This document shows, one piece after another, positions 24,520 to 35,876 of a stretch of DNA of 64,000 nt. The notes beneath the pieces were generated by a model. That model worked only from the letters and a program-made list of their open reading frames with translations, made no database searches and was not told where the DNA came from. Positions within the stretch are counted from its first letter, which is position 1, and the number at the start of each line of letters is the position of its first letter. A program made the position numbers and the translations under genes. The stretch lies in NCBI GenBank assembly GCA_033060915.1, contig CM065378.1, positions 55,046,001-55,110,000 of the forward strand, read 5' to 3'. The stretch is from Euryodendron excelsum (lineage: Eukaryota; Streptophyta; Magnoliopsida; Ericales; Pentaphylacaceae).

Positions 24520-24710
24520 CAGGGGGTTTTGGACATACCTTATTTAATAGTTTATGACTTTTTTGAAATATGTTTGTGTGAGTGGTTTAAAAAAGTAGTT
24601 TATATGTAATCACGTTTTTTGAAAAAAACTATTTTTAAAGGTAACTTTTAAAAATAGCTTATAACTTATAGTTTATAGCTTATAAGCTGAGTACCCAAAC
24701 ACTTCATAAA
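24520..24710. repeat. Possible MITE (poorly defined ends)
   Basis: The block from 'gttttggacatacc' to 'gagtacccaaacac' has loosely inverted ends and internal 'agcttataa / ttataagct' fold-back motifs, a look shared by several plant MITE groups. No target duplication could be fixed. Confidence 0.35.
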
Positions 24711-26283
24711 AATAAACAAATTAGCATAGTACAAACCTGCTAACCTGACCAACCTCGTCACCAAGTTTCAACATGATCAAGAAAGAATGACACCAATATC
24801 ATTATATTTTGAGTAAAAGCATTCATTCCATAAATGTATACGCATTCTGGCTGCTCTCCTAGAGTATGCATGATAAGATCAAGTTATCATTTACGGTCTT
24901 TGATAGGGTTTTTAGGTTTAGAATATCTACTTAGAAAAGGTTTACTGGTTTCCTATTTTCAGCGCCAAAATCCGGCCAATTCATACTCAAAATCAACCCT
25001 AACCCTCCCCCTACCTATTGACATTTACTTTGAAACCTTATTTCTAGCTGGTTTTCAAGCTTTCAAAGAATGACAGAAACTTTTTTTGGCGAGATACTCT
25101 TGAGTTGCTATTAAAAAAAAACAAAGAGTGATAAAAACTAAAAATCTTGCAACATGCCTTTTGAGAAATCAAGCTAAATTTTACACCCAACCCAAGATTC
25201 TTTCTCCGCCCCTTTTAGAACCATAGCCGTATGAGTTTTCAATAATCAAAGCCCACAGCAATTCCTATAGCTAGTAAGTAGCACTAGGCCCTAGTTTTCT
25301 AATTTGTCATATGGCCCGTTGGGTATTGATTTTTTACCTAACTTTTTTTTTAAGTTTATAAACAAGAAAATCATATTTTTTGGTTTTTTTGCTTTTCTAC
25401 TTTTCTGTTTTTTGTTTTTTTTTACTTATTTTTAGCTAAAGTAAGCCCAAAAAATTAAAAAATTAAAAAAATTTAACTTTTTTACTTGTAAGTTTAAAAA
25501 AGTTTGACAAAAAAGTTATATGGCCCTTAGTCAAGACGTAGTAATGAGCTTTGTAGCAATGGTGTGTGTAAATGCATAATTAATGCACAACTAGGTCTTG
25601 TTGTACACTTATCAGATACTACCGCTAATTCCTGAGCAAATTAATGCATTTCCATTGCTTGAATCTGAAAAGTATAACGGTTTCAAAGAGTTCACATGTA
25701 GAAGTCTCTGAAGATCTTGCGGTGGTGATTTCCTTGTCTAAAGCTGATTCAATTACCCTACACCATTAGACCCTTAGATGACAATTGATATCAAGTACTT
25801 TTTACTTTTTTCAATTGACTAATGCTGCTTGGTCTACCTTAAATATATGTGTTGCCATCATAGTGATTGTGAAGACTATAAATGAAGAAAAGAAGGTTGT
25901 AATTCCAAGTTATGGCCGGCTTTGTAGACGCTTATGTTTTTCTCTTTCTTCGCTTCTTTCTGTTCCTGCATATAACATAAGATGAATCCAATCTTTAGCT
26001 TCCATTTTCCTTGGATGGACCTTGGAGGCTAGAGTGGGACATAACAAGTTTTCGTTCTAAATCATATCTTTGTAGGCCTACTTTGTATCTACATAAGAAT
26101 TATAAAAGTTCTTACCATTGTAAGAGGGAGATTATATATATATATATAAATTAGTTGCTGGGCTGGGGTGGGTTGGGGTGGGGGGGTGTTCATGTAGTAG
26201 AATCACGTACGCATGCGAGAGTTGAACATGCCCTCATCGGCTCATCACACGGAACAACCTAACAGGGGGCCAGTTGGTGGCCC
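24711..26283. other. Intergenic stretch between copy B and the large MULE
   Basis: No gene was recognised. It contains one MITE (25318-25517), a TA microsatellite near 26135, and a G-rich run at about 26160-26187 (repeated GGGGTGGG-type blocks that could form a quadruplex). Short open frames on the plus strand have no family similarity. Confidence 0.5.
25318..25517. mobile_element. 200-bp MITE with 9-bp target duplication
   Basis: The direct repeat atatggccc occurs at 25309-25317 and 25518-25526. The interior ends are inverted in a T/A-rich way: 'aactttttttttaagtttataaacaag' type on the left (about 25340-25370) against 'cttgtaagtttaaaaaag' on the right. It has no coding capacity. Confidence 0.55.
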
Positions 26284-26291
26284 AAAGATCA

Positions 26292-26470
26292 TGGCAAATT
26301 TCTCTGACAAAGGAAAAAAATAATCTTATTTTTCAACTTGGGTACTGTTTTAACTTTAATCAGCAATTTAGGTTTAACGTCTTTTCAAATAGCGTTTTTT
26401 TTAATTAAAAATGCATTTCCAAAAAGCGTTTTTACGTTTAATTTCTACCCCTCCCCTAAGGAAATACGAA
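26292..26470 (+). repeat. Left terminal inverted repeat of the MULE
   Basis: It can be aligned by eye to the reverse complement of 47650-47826 over about 170 bp. Shared blocks are 'ttatttttcaac', 'gttttaacttta', 'cagcaa', 'ttttcaaatggcg' and 'taaaaatgc'. The region just inside (26490-26590) repeats 'catttgaaatggcgttt'-like motifs. Confidence 0.85.
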
Positions 26471-26599
26471 GGCAAAATACGAGAAGAATATATCTAAAAA
26501 CACCATTTGAAATGGCGTTTATTTCCTTGAAAAAAGGCCATTTCAAATGGCATTTTTCCTGGGAAAAAATGCCATTTTAAATGGCGCATATATCAGCAA

Positions 26600-27610
26600 A
26601 ACAAAAATCTAAACCTGTTGAACTAAAACTTGCATAACTTCCAAATCAGGACACCGATTGACATGCTGTCAACTCCCACAAGTCACTCGTGTCACACCGG
26701 TGTCTCCTATCAAGTTTTGCACTCCCCGAACCATTCCTCCCCGTTTCGGTACACCAATGCCCGAGTTGGCACAACTCCGAAAACCTAAGTATTGAAATTC
26801 TAAAATTTTGCATAACTTCCAAACTGGGACATCGATTGACGTGCCATCAACTCCCACAAGTCACTCATGTCACATCGGTGTCTCCTGTCAAGTTTTGCAC
26901 TCCCCATACCCTTCCTCCCCGTTTCGGTACCCTGACGGCTGAGTTGGCACAACTCCGAAAACCTAAGTATTGAAATTCTAAAACTTTTCATAACTTGCAA
27001 ACCGGGACACTGATTGACATGCCATCAACTCCTACACGTCACTCGTGTCACACCGGTGTCTCCTGTCAAGTTTCGCACTCCCCGGACCCTTCCTCCCCAT
27101 TTCGGTACCCCAACGCCTGAGTTGGGACAACTCTGAAAATCTAAGTATTAAAATTCTAAAACTTTGCATAACTTTCAAATCGGGACACCGATTGACGTAC
27201 CGTCAATTCTCACATGTCACTCGTGTTACGCTGGTGTCTCTCGTCAAGTTTCGCACTCCCTGAACCCTTCCTCCCCATTTCGGTACCCCGACGGCCGAGC
27301 TGGCACAACTCCGAAGACCTAAGTATTGAAATTCTAAAACTTTGCATAACTTTCAAACTAGGACACCGATTGACATGTCGTCAACTCTCACACATCACTC
27401 GTGTCACACCAGTATCTCCCGTCAAGTTTTACACTCCTCAGACCATTCCTCCCCGTTTCGGTACCTCAACGCCTAAGTTGACACAACTCCGAAAACCTAA
27501 GTATTGAAATTCTAAAACTTTGCATAACTTTCAAACTGGGACATCGATTGACGTGCTGTTAATTCCCACACGTCGCTCGTGTCACACCGATGCCTCCCGA
27601 TATACAAAAT
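26600..27610. repeat. 178-bp tandem repeat array inside the MULE
   Basis: The marker gcataactt (or close variants) recurs at 26631, 26810, 26988, 27166, 27344 and 27522, a period of 178-179 bp, giving five full units and a partial sixth. Each unit contains the 'gacaccgattgac', 'gtgtcacaccggtgtctcc' and 'ccccgtttcggtacc' blocks. The units differ by scattered substitutions. The array gives overlapping open frames on both strands that simply repeat and are not considered genes. It directly follows the left inverted repeat. Confidence 0.9.
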
Positions 27611-27689
27611 GGAAAATATGACCCAAACTCACACATATTATATGAAAAAACTTATTTTTACATAATATTGAAGTACAAATGTTAACAAG

Positions 27690-28345
27690 TTTTATGGACC
27701 ATGTTCATAGCAACATAGTGGTTTGCTAGCAACGCTAAGGCTAGTAGGTAGATAGTTTTGAAAGTCATCGTCACTTTTTTCTTTCGAGAAGTCTGAAAGT
27801 TCTAGGTCAGAAAGTAGCAATGGATCTTGAATAATTTTTAATATTCGTTGCATTGGATCAATACATCCTGTCTTTGCATGCTCTGTAAAATGATATCTAT
27901 CCAACCTTCATTGCATTTGATCAATCTAGCGTTTGAGTGCTTTGATGACCTTCTTGTTAGGTGATCTCCTGTTGAACATCTTTACTGAACGGGCCTTTGG
28001 GACACAGAGGCCATTCTATCGGTAATACATCTCTTGTTCACAACGTTTATCAAACAGGTCTTTCCGCGGCTCTCTGTATATGCATTGGTCGTCGGTGACC
28101 CCCGGGGGTGGATGTAAGGACGCCTTACCGATAAATATATGGCTGACCGAACCAATAGTATCGTGCATTAGGATAGGTTTGTTAAGAAAGCAACGTTTTC
28201 GGCCATACTATTTGTTATCGACTGGGTCTGTGTATGTATGCACCGCATGGATGGCTGAGGATTGGTTTTTAACCATCTCGTTGCTTGGAACCAAACGACT
28301 AGACGATACCCCAAATAATCCTTTTTGCTTCGACATCTTTGTAAG
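27690..28345 (-). pseudogene. Unidentified degenerate coding stretch in the MULE
   Basis: The minus strand gives connected coding-like segments. One around 28210-28020 reads SVSHIFIGKASLHPPPG and then IYREPRKDLFDKRCEQE. After a stop, MFNRRSPNKKVIKALKR follows, and finally a frame of about 70 residues ending at 27692 (DRYHFTEHAKTG, LELSDFSKEKSDDD). I do not recognise the family. The run of charged, protein-like sequence and its place downstream of the PMD gene, on the same strand, suggest a third gene of the element, now with stops. It could also be chance open frames. Confidence 0.3.
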
Positions 28346-28737
28346 TATGGTTTAACACTTCTTCACATCTTCAGACAACGTATATATAGGTAATACAGTA
28401 TAGTGCATTAGTAAAGGGTTCACGTGAATTCATTGGGTTGTGTACAGCATCAGCCTTCACGAGAAGGGTCAAAAACAAGCCAAGCTTTAGCATTGACGTG
28501 ACACCTTAGAACAAAGGCTCACATATCTTCACGTGTCGATACTTCACGTGTCGGTAGCTAGCATCAAGTACTTGAAGGTTTCAGAAAAGATGAACAACAC
28601 GTAACTCTGCATTTGACATGGCTATTCACCATCCAACTTGCAACCTTCAAATGAAGTGTGAACCCATGAATTCTTTATTGACTGTATTATTGACCAACTG
28701 TTGGCATTCCTGTGAACTTAGTGTGAACCCGTCAGCT

Positions 28738-29045
28738 GAGGTAAGTAAGTGACGCTGACATGGCTCCTCCCAATGGCGCTTTGTGAAGGAAAAAGTAGCA
28801 CAAGTAAGCAAGCGACGCTGACATGACTCCTCCCAGTAGCGCGTTGTGAAGGAGCAAGCGGCACAGGTAAGCAAGCGACGTTTACATGATTCCTCCCGAT
28901 AGTGCTTTGTGAAGGAGAAAGCAGCACAGGTAAGCAAGGGACGCTGACATGACTCCTCCCAGTGGCATGTTGTGAAGGAGAAAGCAGCACAGGTAAGCAA
29001 GGGGCGCCGACAAGGCTTACCCCAGCGACGAAGGAGCAAACCCAA
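28738..29045. repeat. 63-bp tandem repeat (five units)
   Basis: The block gacgctgaca (or variants) recurs at 28751, 28814, 28877, 28940 and 29003, exactly 63 bp apart. As 63 is a multiple of three, the array keeps an open frame on the minus strand (from 29255 to 28647) with a repeated 21-residue unit (CQRxLLTCAAFSFT type). No protein family is recognised, and the frame is probably a by-product of the repeat. Confidence 0.85.
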
Positions 29046-29840
29046 TTTCCCAAGACCTTCCATTTCGAGACATCCAAGGATGGACACCCCGCATTTCTGT
29101 AGGATAGACATTAATAAATGTTCTTCACTCCGACAAATTATCCAACGATGGACAACCCCCATTACGTGACCGTGTTGGGCAACCCCCATCCGTCTCCACT
29201 CAGGGGTAACCCTCATGACATAGTCAAACCCCTTTGTTTGCATTACCCGGGCCACCCGTTTCCTATTTATACTTGAATATTAGGCTACCTCCCATGGCAA
29301 GGTTGCTTTTTGAAGGGATTAGTAACCGAATGAGACAAGATAGCCTATGTTTTACTGCAAAGGGACCAGTCACGGGTTAATGTGATTCACGTGAATAGAT
29401 TCCTGACAGTCACGTCAAGTTATTCATGAACCCTTCATGTGGATGCTTTAACTTGCCTTTACCCAATAAGTGCTTGTTCTGAAGCCTTCACATAATTGCT
29501 TAAACTCATGGGTTGAATTGGCATTTTAATGTGACTGACGTATTGATGTGAATGCACCACATTATAAATTAGGAATTCATACCCCACCATTTTGAGTAAT
29601 TCTCATTTTTTTTTTACAAAGTGTTATACAATCAACAATCAACTACAGCAATAGTAATATTTTGTAAAATGACATGAACATACGAAGGCCATATAAAAGA
29701 TGAACTATACTTTATACATGACCTCCACAAAAAATTTCCATAACAAACTCCACAATAACAAATGGACCTCCAAAAAAAGTTTCCATAACAAACTCCACAA
29801 AAACAAATGGAAAGCTAAATACCCTAACTATTATACATGA
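29046..29840. other. Non-coding spacer of the MULE downstream of PMD
   Basis: No gene was recognised. A short direct duplication of about 65 bp ('acctccaaaaaaagtttccataac' type, at about 29723-29760 and 29764-29815) is visible, and the motif 'cacgtga' recurs at 28420-29420. Confidence 0.5.
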
Positions 29841-32442
29841 CCTCTCGTACCACATGGGGGTGGCCTCCTATCTCTCATCGATCTACTGACATAGACACAT
29901 GGTATCGATGGTTGCAACTGTGCCTCTACCTATGTGATCTGTGAAGCATCATGTAGGTCATCGGTAGGGAGTGCGTCTACCTGTGTGATCTGCACTACCA
30001 CTGAAACCTCCGGATGCCCGTTGCTAAGCTGGGTAATCAAAGATGGCCCCTCTGCGTATGATGGTGGGAATGGAGGTGCCGACTGGGATGACATGGCAGG
30101 TGAAACCCTAACCCTCTGTATGCATAAAGGACGTCTCGATACGTTGCCCTGATGCTAACAGTGGGTCATCATATGCATCAATGTCCTCGTCATCGTCTAG
30201 TCCCGAGTAATCAGATCCCTAGTCATATGTAACAGGGAAGCTAATGTGGCGGCGGGCGCGGCGATGCGATCTAACCTCGTAACTAGTTGCACTTGATGAA
30301 GATGATACATCTCATGACTCACTGTGATATGTGTACGCTAGCATCGTCGGAGTCACATGCAATGAGGATGGTCAAATAACATCGAAGGACTGTGGCACCC
30401 TATGCTTAGATGATTTTGCGGGGGGGTGGCTACACGGGAAGGGGAGCTGCTGACTGTCCAATCCGCTCATGCTCACGTAATACACGGAATAACATGATAC
30501 TAATGTCCTGTACCCTATACAGATCCTGCAATGCATTTGGCATGCCGTACGTATAAATAACACGATTTGTGTGTTGATGTATGGATGTGATATGGCGAGC
30601 CTGCAAAAATGAGGGAAAGCATTTATAACTAACTGATGTATACAAGTGACGTTGAAACAAATGAAAATGTTATGGCTTTACTAATTGCAATCTCTATGGT
30701 GGAGCTGACTTTAAGGTATCCAGTAGCAGGCAGGTGAGTTGGATAGCCCACTAGTGGGCGTGTAATACGGCAGTACCACACCATGTATGGATCGTCATGT
30801 CGTATCTGTGCAACATCAGGAACCCCAACTACCAGATGATCACGCCTATGCTCCCATCGGTCGACATACTCTGCATGAATCTCGGTTCAATCAGTGGTGC
30901 GTCGTCTCCCGCACATGTCAATAGTATGTAACCTAGGCGAGGTATAGCACTCCTTCGGTACATCCTGTCTGAACCCAAACTATTGTAAGACACGATCAGG
31001 TAAATGTAGCTCAACAACCTCTAAGCAAAGTAAAGGGGACCGAGTCAACCATATATCCCTCCCTGCTCGGCAATAAGTTGGCAGTGTATGCGTGATATGA
31101 TTGTATGGCCTCCAGGTGAACTGCAAATGTTTACATTGACAGTACTTGTTTTATAAGTAGTGATAGGACAACTAAGTAATATGAATTACAATTTCGAACA
31201 TATTATACGTACCTTATCTGGCCGCAATCGGTCTAGCTGGTCTCTGTATACGCGGACAACATGGGTGGAAGTAATGTCTGTGCTATATTTAGATCTTCAC
31301 GTGACATATACATTAAACATATTGCAACAATGTCAAAACATATTATATGAATGATAAATATTGTATGAATGATTATAGGTAAAGAAGCATACGTAATTTT
31401 TTCATACTTGGCTCCCCATGGTCCGGGAGGGAACTGCACCCCTCCTACAAGTAATGTCTGTTGGGCCTGAGTAGGGTCCTCCATGCAATGCGGGCACATG
31501 CGTGGGAATCGCTCACATGCCCATATCTGTACAAAATGAGTGTGTCACTTGCATAACAACTAAGGCGAACTAAATACTTAAACATTATTATAAAACAATA
31601 TCAATTATGCCAGCCGTTTTACCTGTAAAAGTATGAGTGCCCCCGCAATCTGCTTAGCACCAGTTCTCACCGCCCGGCACATGTACCTGTAAAGCATGGC
31701 TAGGACTGCACTGCCCTAGCTATATCTCACCGCAGCGGCAAAGTGCTCTCAAAATGCAAGATAAGCCACTCGTACATAGGTCTGAGAGTAATATGGGAAT
31801 AATATCCCCCCAATCAGTTGCACGTGCCGCTGGACTGTAACCTCATCAGCATCCTCTGAAAGCACCTGTAATGTGTTATGGAGCCAAGCAAGCCTGAAGC
31901 GGCCCTTTTTGAACTAATCTGCAGCAGGGGCAATGCCGATTAACTGTACACAAAGCTGCTGACAGTCCACCACTATAGTAGGCAGCTGTCGCCATATGAT
32001 AGTGTCCCCGTCAATAGGTAGTCCCAACAAATAGAAACATCCTGTAAAGTGATGATGGCCTTGCCTATAGGCAGATGGAACGTGTGTGTATCCTCTCGCT
32101 AATGCTCTACTAACGCGATAATCAAGCTGTGGTCCAAATGGATGGGCCCAAGTCGGTAGACACCGTAAAAACCAGCCTGTACTACATACTGCAGCACATA
32201 TGGGTGTAACTGCATATCATACAGATGAGAGGCACCACGTCTGCACTGCAGAGCCTTCGTACCCTGTGCGACAATTGGAGTATGAAGTCAAAGGCCTCAA
32301 TGTTAAAAATTTAAAAATGCACTTATAAGTAAATATAATATGTTAATTGATGTAACTCATGCTCTCACATGTACGACGAGCGATGATAGGCTAGTAATGT
32401 CAGCACCGTGGTATCGACTGGCCCTGACAATCCTGTCTCCAT
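29841..32442 (-). pseudogene. Plant mobile domain (MAIN/MAIL-like) gene of the MULE, decayed
   Basis: The PMD family (aminotransferase-like plant mobile domain) includes nuclear proteins needed for silencing and genome stability, and TE-borne relatives. From the minus strand: a short first exon near 32442-32371 (GPVDTTVLTLLAYHRSSY). Then the PMD core at about 32284-31630 (AGFYGVYRLGPIHLD, ALVEH, TFHLPIGKA, LQDVSI, LGLPIDGDTI). Then IWACERFPRM near 31530, VVRVYRDQLDRLRPDK near 31270-31210 and the RAGRDIW...VELHLPDRV block near 31060-30990. The tail ends DRRPPPCGTRGH at about 29841, typical of the family C-terminus. Breaks: TAG at 32099-32101, a frameshift near 32020-32040, TAG at 31914-31916, TGA at 31749-31751, TAG at 31716-31718, TAG at 30980-30982 and TGA at 30891-30893. 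Several stops replace expected Trp or Gln codons. It is transcribed in the same direction as MURA. Confidence 0.85.
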
Positions 32443-32982
32443 AGTCCCTGCATTGTGACATGCGTTAACACGTGTATAATATGATTGTCCACAACAAAGA
32501 AAAATAATAATGTAAAGTGTCTACAATGTCTACAAAATCAGGTAAGGCTGATGAATAAAGCCTGCCACGAAGAAGACTAATCTCTGCAGGCCATATGAAT
32601 GATTTGACTACTCTTAGCTTAAATATTGTCACTACGACTATTCAATATAGGATGTGAAGGCACGAACTGCCTTTTGCAGTTCAAAATAATGTCTAGTGTC
32701 TACAATATAGGATGTAAAGGCATGGACTATTCAATATAGGATGTGAAGGCTGACAATGATGTGACTAAAGCCTGAGAAATCTATTATTCATGTGCCAACT
32801 GCATTCAGCCTTGCAAAATGATGTCAACTCTACAGAAGTCATTGGCATGGGAAATTATGACAAGTCCATGCAACATTTAGTAATACAATTAAATTCACAT
32901 ACAGATACAACTACCCATTATCTGAATTACAAATACAAAATAAGTCTTTACTAGCTAGTTAATTGTCCTTGCAATATATAAG
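32443..32982. other. Spacer between PMD and the MURA 3' end
   Basis: About 540 bp without a recognised gene. The motif 'caatataggatgtgaaggc' occurs three times (about 32643, 32705 and 32733), a small local duplication. It is the likely location of the MURA terminator and the PMD promoter. Confidence 0.5.
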
Positions 32983-33055
32983 TCAGGCACTCCGGTTTGG
33001 ACATTTACACCTATCATGACCTTGTTGCTTGCAAATGCCATAATTATTAGTTTGT
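32983..33055 (-). pseudogene. 3' end of MURA: zinc-knuckle-like tail
   Basis: The minus-strand reading YGICKQQGHDRCKCPNRSA followed by TGA (32983-32985) resembles the Cys/His tail that ends many MURA transposases (CGxCxxxGHxxxxCP). The first Cys is Tyr here. The Ty3 element starts immediately upstream (33056), so this is the 3' piece of the gene whose 5' part lies at 43999-46243. The SWIM zinc-finger part expected between the two pieces is not found, so host sequence was lost at the insertion. Confidence 0.6.
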
Positions 33056-35487
33056 TGTCACGCTCGATTTTAATCAAGCGTCATTAACGCCGTCTTAGGA
33101 TGAACGTGATCGCACAGGTCACTTACCTGTAAGCGAAATCTCAACATAATTCCAAAGATAGAAATCTTATAGGAATAAATCACATCATATTAAATAAGTA
33201 AAAACCATCTCATAATCTTCCAACATACATCATTAAGAAAACTCTTAATCCACACTTATGAATATTACAAAACCATAAAATAAACAAACACCAACAAAAC
33301 TTTAATACAATGTACAACAATATACATGACTAATAGCTCAACTACAAAGCTTCTCGAAGCTCCCCAACTCAACAACAACAATGGACTGGACATTCCCCCA
33401 TTTTCCTGCAAAATAACCTGTGTGGGTGTGAGCTATGTATCAACGTGCTCACAAGATAATCAAACTCATAAAGACGGAATGATAAGCATCCACTGAATTA
33501 ATCATCAATAGATAATACACTATCAACAATAAATAAAATGCCTCTTGTGATGCAACGTATGATACACCACATATGTACGAGCTATTTTAATAACATTGGC
33601 CTAATATATCGATGGCTTGTTATCAAGGATATCCCACATCGACACCCTTTAGGTTAGCCCCACATCGGCTAAACCTTAGGTTAGTCCCCACTCGGCTAAA
33701 CCTCCTGTATGCAATGCAATGCAAAGTATGCACACAATGTATGAATTGTATACAATTATCATTTCATAATCAAGCAATCACCACCAATATAGATAATACG
33801 ACATTCAAGTTTGTATGAGAAAGAATATCTTTAATTCCCACAATCAATTACCAACATTAATGACAAATCATTCAGTTCAATATGAATAAGATCATCAATA
33901 TCCCCACCCGATACCGCTTACTCTCAAATTGAGCTACTCTTTCGGTTGAACCGGAATAGTATGATCTGCTTCCGAACCTACCAAACACCACAACATTAAA
34001 CATGATGAAATAGATGCTATAATTCATAACCAATGCATAATTATAGCTTCTGCTCTTCAAACATATGATTGAGAACATCTATGATGTATTAGAACTCAAT
34101 AGGATGATAAACCCTTTCCCAATACAACCAAAGACAAGAAACCACTTTCACTGAAACCCAAGACAATGCAATAGGTCAATCTCATTTGAAAATGGGTATA
34201 GAGACCTTTAAATTGATAGGTTATGGGTCAAAAATACATTTTAGATGAAGAAGTTATGTCTAATGAAAGTTGGACTAAAATTCTAGAAAACTAGGTTGTT
34301 GATAAAAATTTTAAGTTATCTTTAAACTGCTATATCTCTCATTATACAAAGAATTAGGGTACCTACTTTATATCAATAGAAAGCCCCATGAGTCTAGTTT
34401 TCAATGCTTCAAATGGTGCGTCATTTTGAGTTCTCTAGAGAAAGTTATGACCATTTTACTAAAGTGTGTCGAGTCTACTAGTCAGAGGTGGCGACTCCTC
34501 AATCTCATGTGTTGCCTTCTTGAGCCAGTGAGTCAAATTTTTGTTTAATGTGTCGACACCTCTGTACTAGGTGTCGACACCTTGGACTAGAGACCAAAGT
34601 TTTGCCAGAAAATACTTCATGTGTCGCCTCCAAAGGTCCAGGGGTGACCCCCCACACACTTTAGCTCAAAAATGGACTTCTCAACATAGTTTTTAAGCAC
34701 TCATCACCATTCCAACACCACAACAAGTATCTCAAAGGTTCAATATGAAACTCTAAGATTATAAACAAGTTCTCAAGCATCCAAAAACATAAGCAACATG
34801 AAAAATTCAAGGCTTCCTCTTTGGAACCTTAATCACCCTTCTCCTCTCCACTTCCTTTTAACCTCTATAGCATGAAATGACATGCTATTATACAACAATA
34901 GATAAAAATACAATGGAACAAGCATCAATATATAGTTCTCACCTCAAGGAATAAACATAAAAACTTTCTTTCTTGAATTCTTCTTCCTCCTTTTCTTTTC
35001 TCTCTTTTCTTTTTCTCTCTTCTTCTTTCTCTCCCAACAATCGTAGAACCAAGCTCCTCTCTCTCTTATCTTGCAAGACACAAAATAGATACAATGTGTA
35101 TCTATTATCCACAAATGTCACACACACACACTTGCTAGGAAAATTAGTGAAACACACACCTCTCACACATGAAGCACACACCTAGGTGTTTTAGGGTTAA
35201 ACCCATATCTAGCACCTCCTTGCTTCCTTAATTCACCTCTAATCCACATAATTAACGTAATTAATCACATTCATGATAATTAATTATAATTAACATAAGC
35301 TGAGCATGAAGAATAATTAAGCTAATTAATCATGGATTAAGCTCACTAATCATGCTTAAAAATATGATAATCCCCCCAAATGTAAGTCCTCATTAAACCA
35401 TGCCACTCAAGCTTCTTGATTAAGGATAATCATGCACCATAAGTATGCTATCAAGTTAAATATGATGCTAAGCAAGTTAGGGTTTCA
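33056..35487 (-). repeat. 3' LTR of the Tekay-like element
   Basis: It begins (plus strand) TGTCACGCTCGATTTTAATC and ends at the TTTCA next to the polypurine tract. It holds two TGTCGACACC palindromes at about 34553-34581 and the TCT-rich stretch at 34966-35035. Open frames inside it are not genes. Confidence 0.9.
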
Positions 35488-35490
35488 AAA

Positions 35491-35503
35491 TTCTTCCCTC
35501 TTT
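35491..35503 (-). promoter_or_regulatory. Polypurine tract of the Tekay-like element
   Basis: The minus strand reads AAAGAGGGAAGAA directly before the 3' LTR. This purine run is the plus-strand DNA primer of Ty3 elements, here preceded by the GACGAAATTCTTT block usual at the end of Tekay-type elements. Confidence 0.8.
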
Positions 35504-35529
35504 AAAGAATTTCGTCCCGAAATTCACTT

Positions 35530-35871
35530 ACCAAATTAGAATAGGTACGGATATTGATTCTTCATTGACTCCTTACTTTCCTATGTTGCCTCCTCAACTG
35601 TATAACTCTTCCACAATACTTTTACCAACTGTATTATCTTGTTGTGCATAACTTGTTCTCTACGGTCTAGTATCTTAACAGGTTCTTCAACATAACTCAA
35701 TTCATCTTCCAACTCTAACGGTTGTTGAGTTAATATGTGCGAAGGATCCGGTATATACTTTCTCAACATGGAAACATGAAAGACATCATGCAACTTAGAC
35801 ATTTTTGGCAGCAATTCGAGTTGATAAGTAGTCGTGCCAACTCTTTCCACAACAGTATAGGGTCCAATGTA
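35530..35871 (-). pseudogene. Integrase C-terminus with chromodomain-like tail
   Basis: The frame reads RYIGPYTVVERVG, VFHVSMLRKYIPD, LELEDELSYVEEPVKILD and VLWKSYTVEEAT. These are the integrase C-terminal domain and the group of Tekay-like chromodomain residues thought to guide insertion to heterochromatin. It is separated from the catalytic core by the solo LTR at 35877-37143. Confidence 0.85.
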
Positions 35872-35876
35872 TCTTG

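Noticed and set aside
26669..27507. Overlapping open frames on both strands in the 178-bp array
   Set aside because: They repeat with the array and shift frame from unit to unit; no gene is needed to explain them.
28080..28355. 91-codon plus-strand frame
   Set aside because: The opposite strand gives more protein-like, longer-connected segments; the plus-strand frame has no recognised motif.
33872..34078. Open frames inside the Tekay-like LTRs (also 34939-35185 and 42434-42625)
   Set aside because: Both LTR copies show similar short frames that are not conserved in length, as expected for non-coding LTR DNA.
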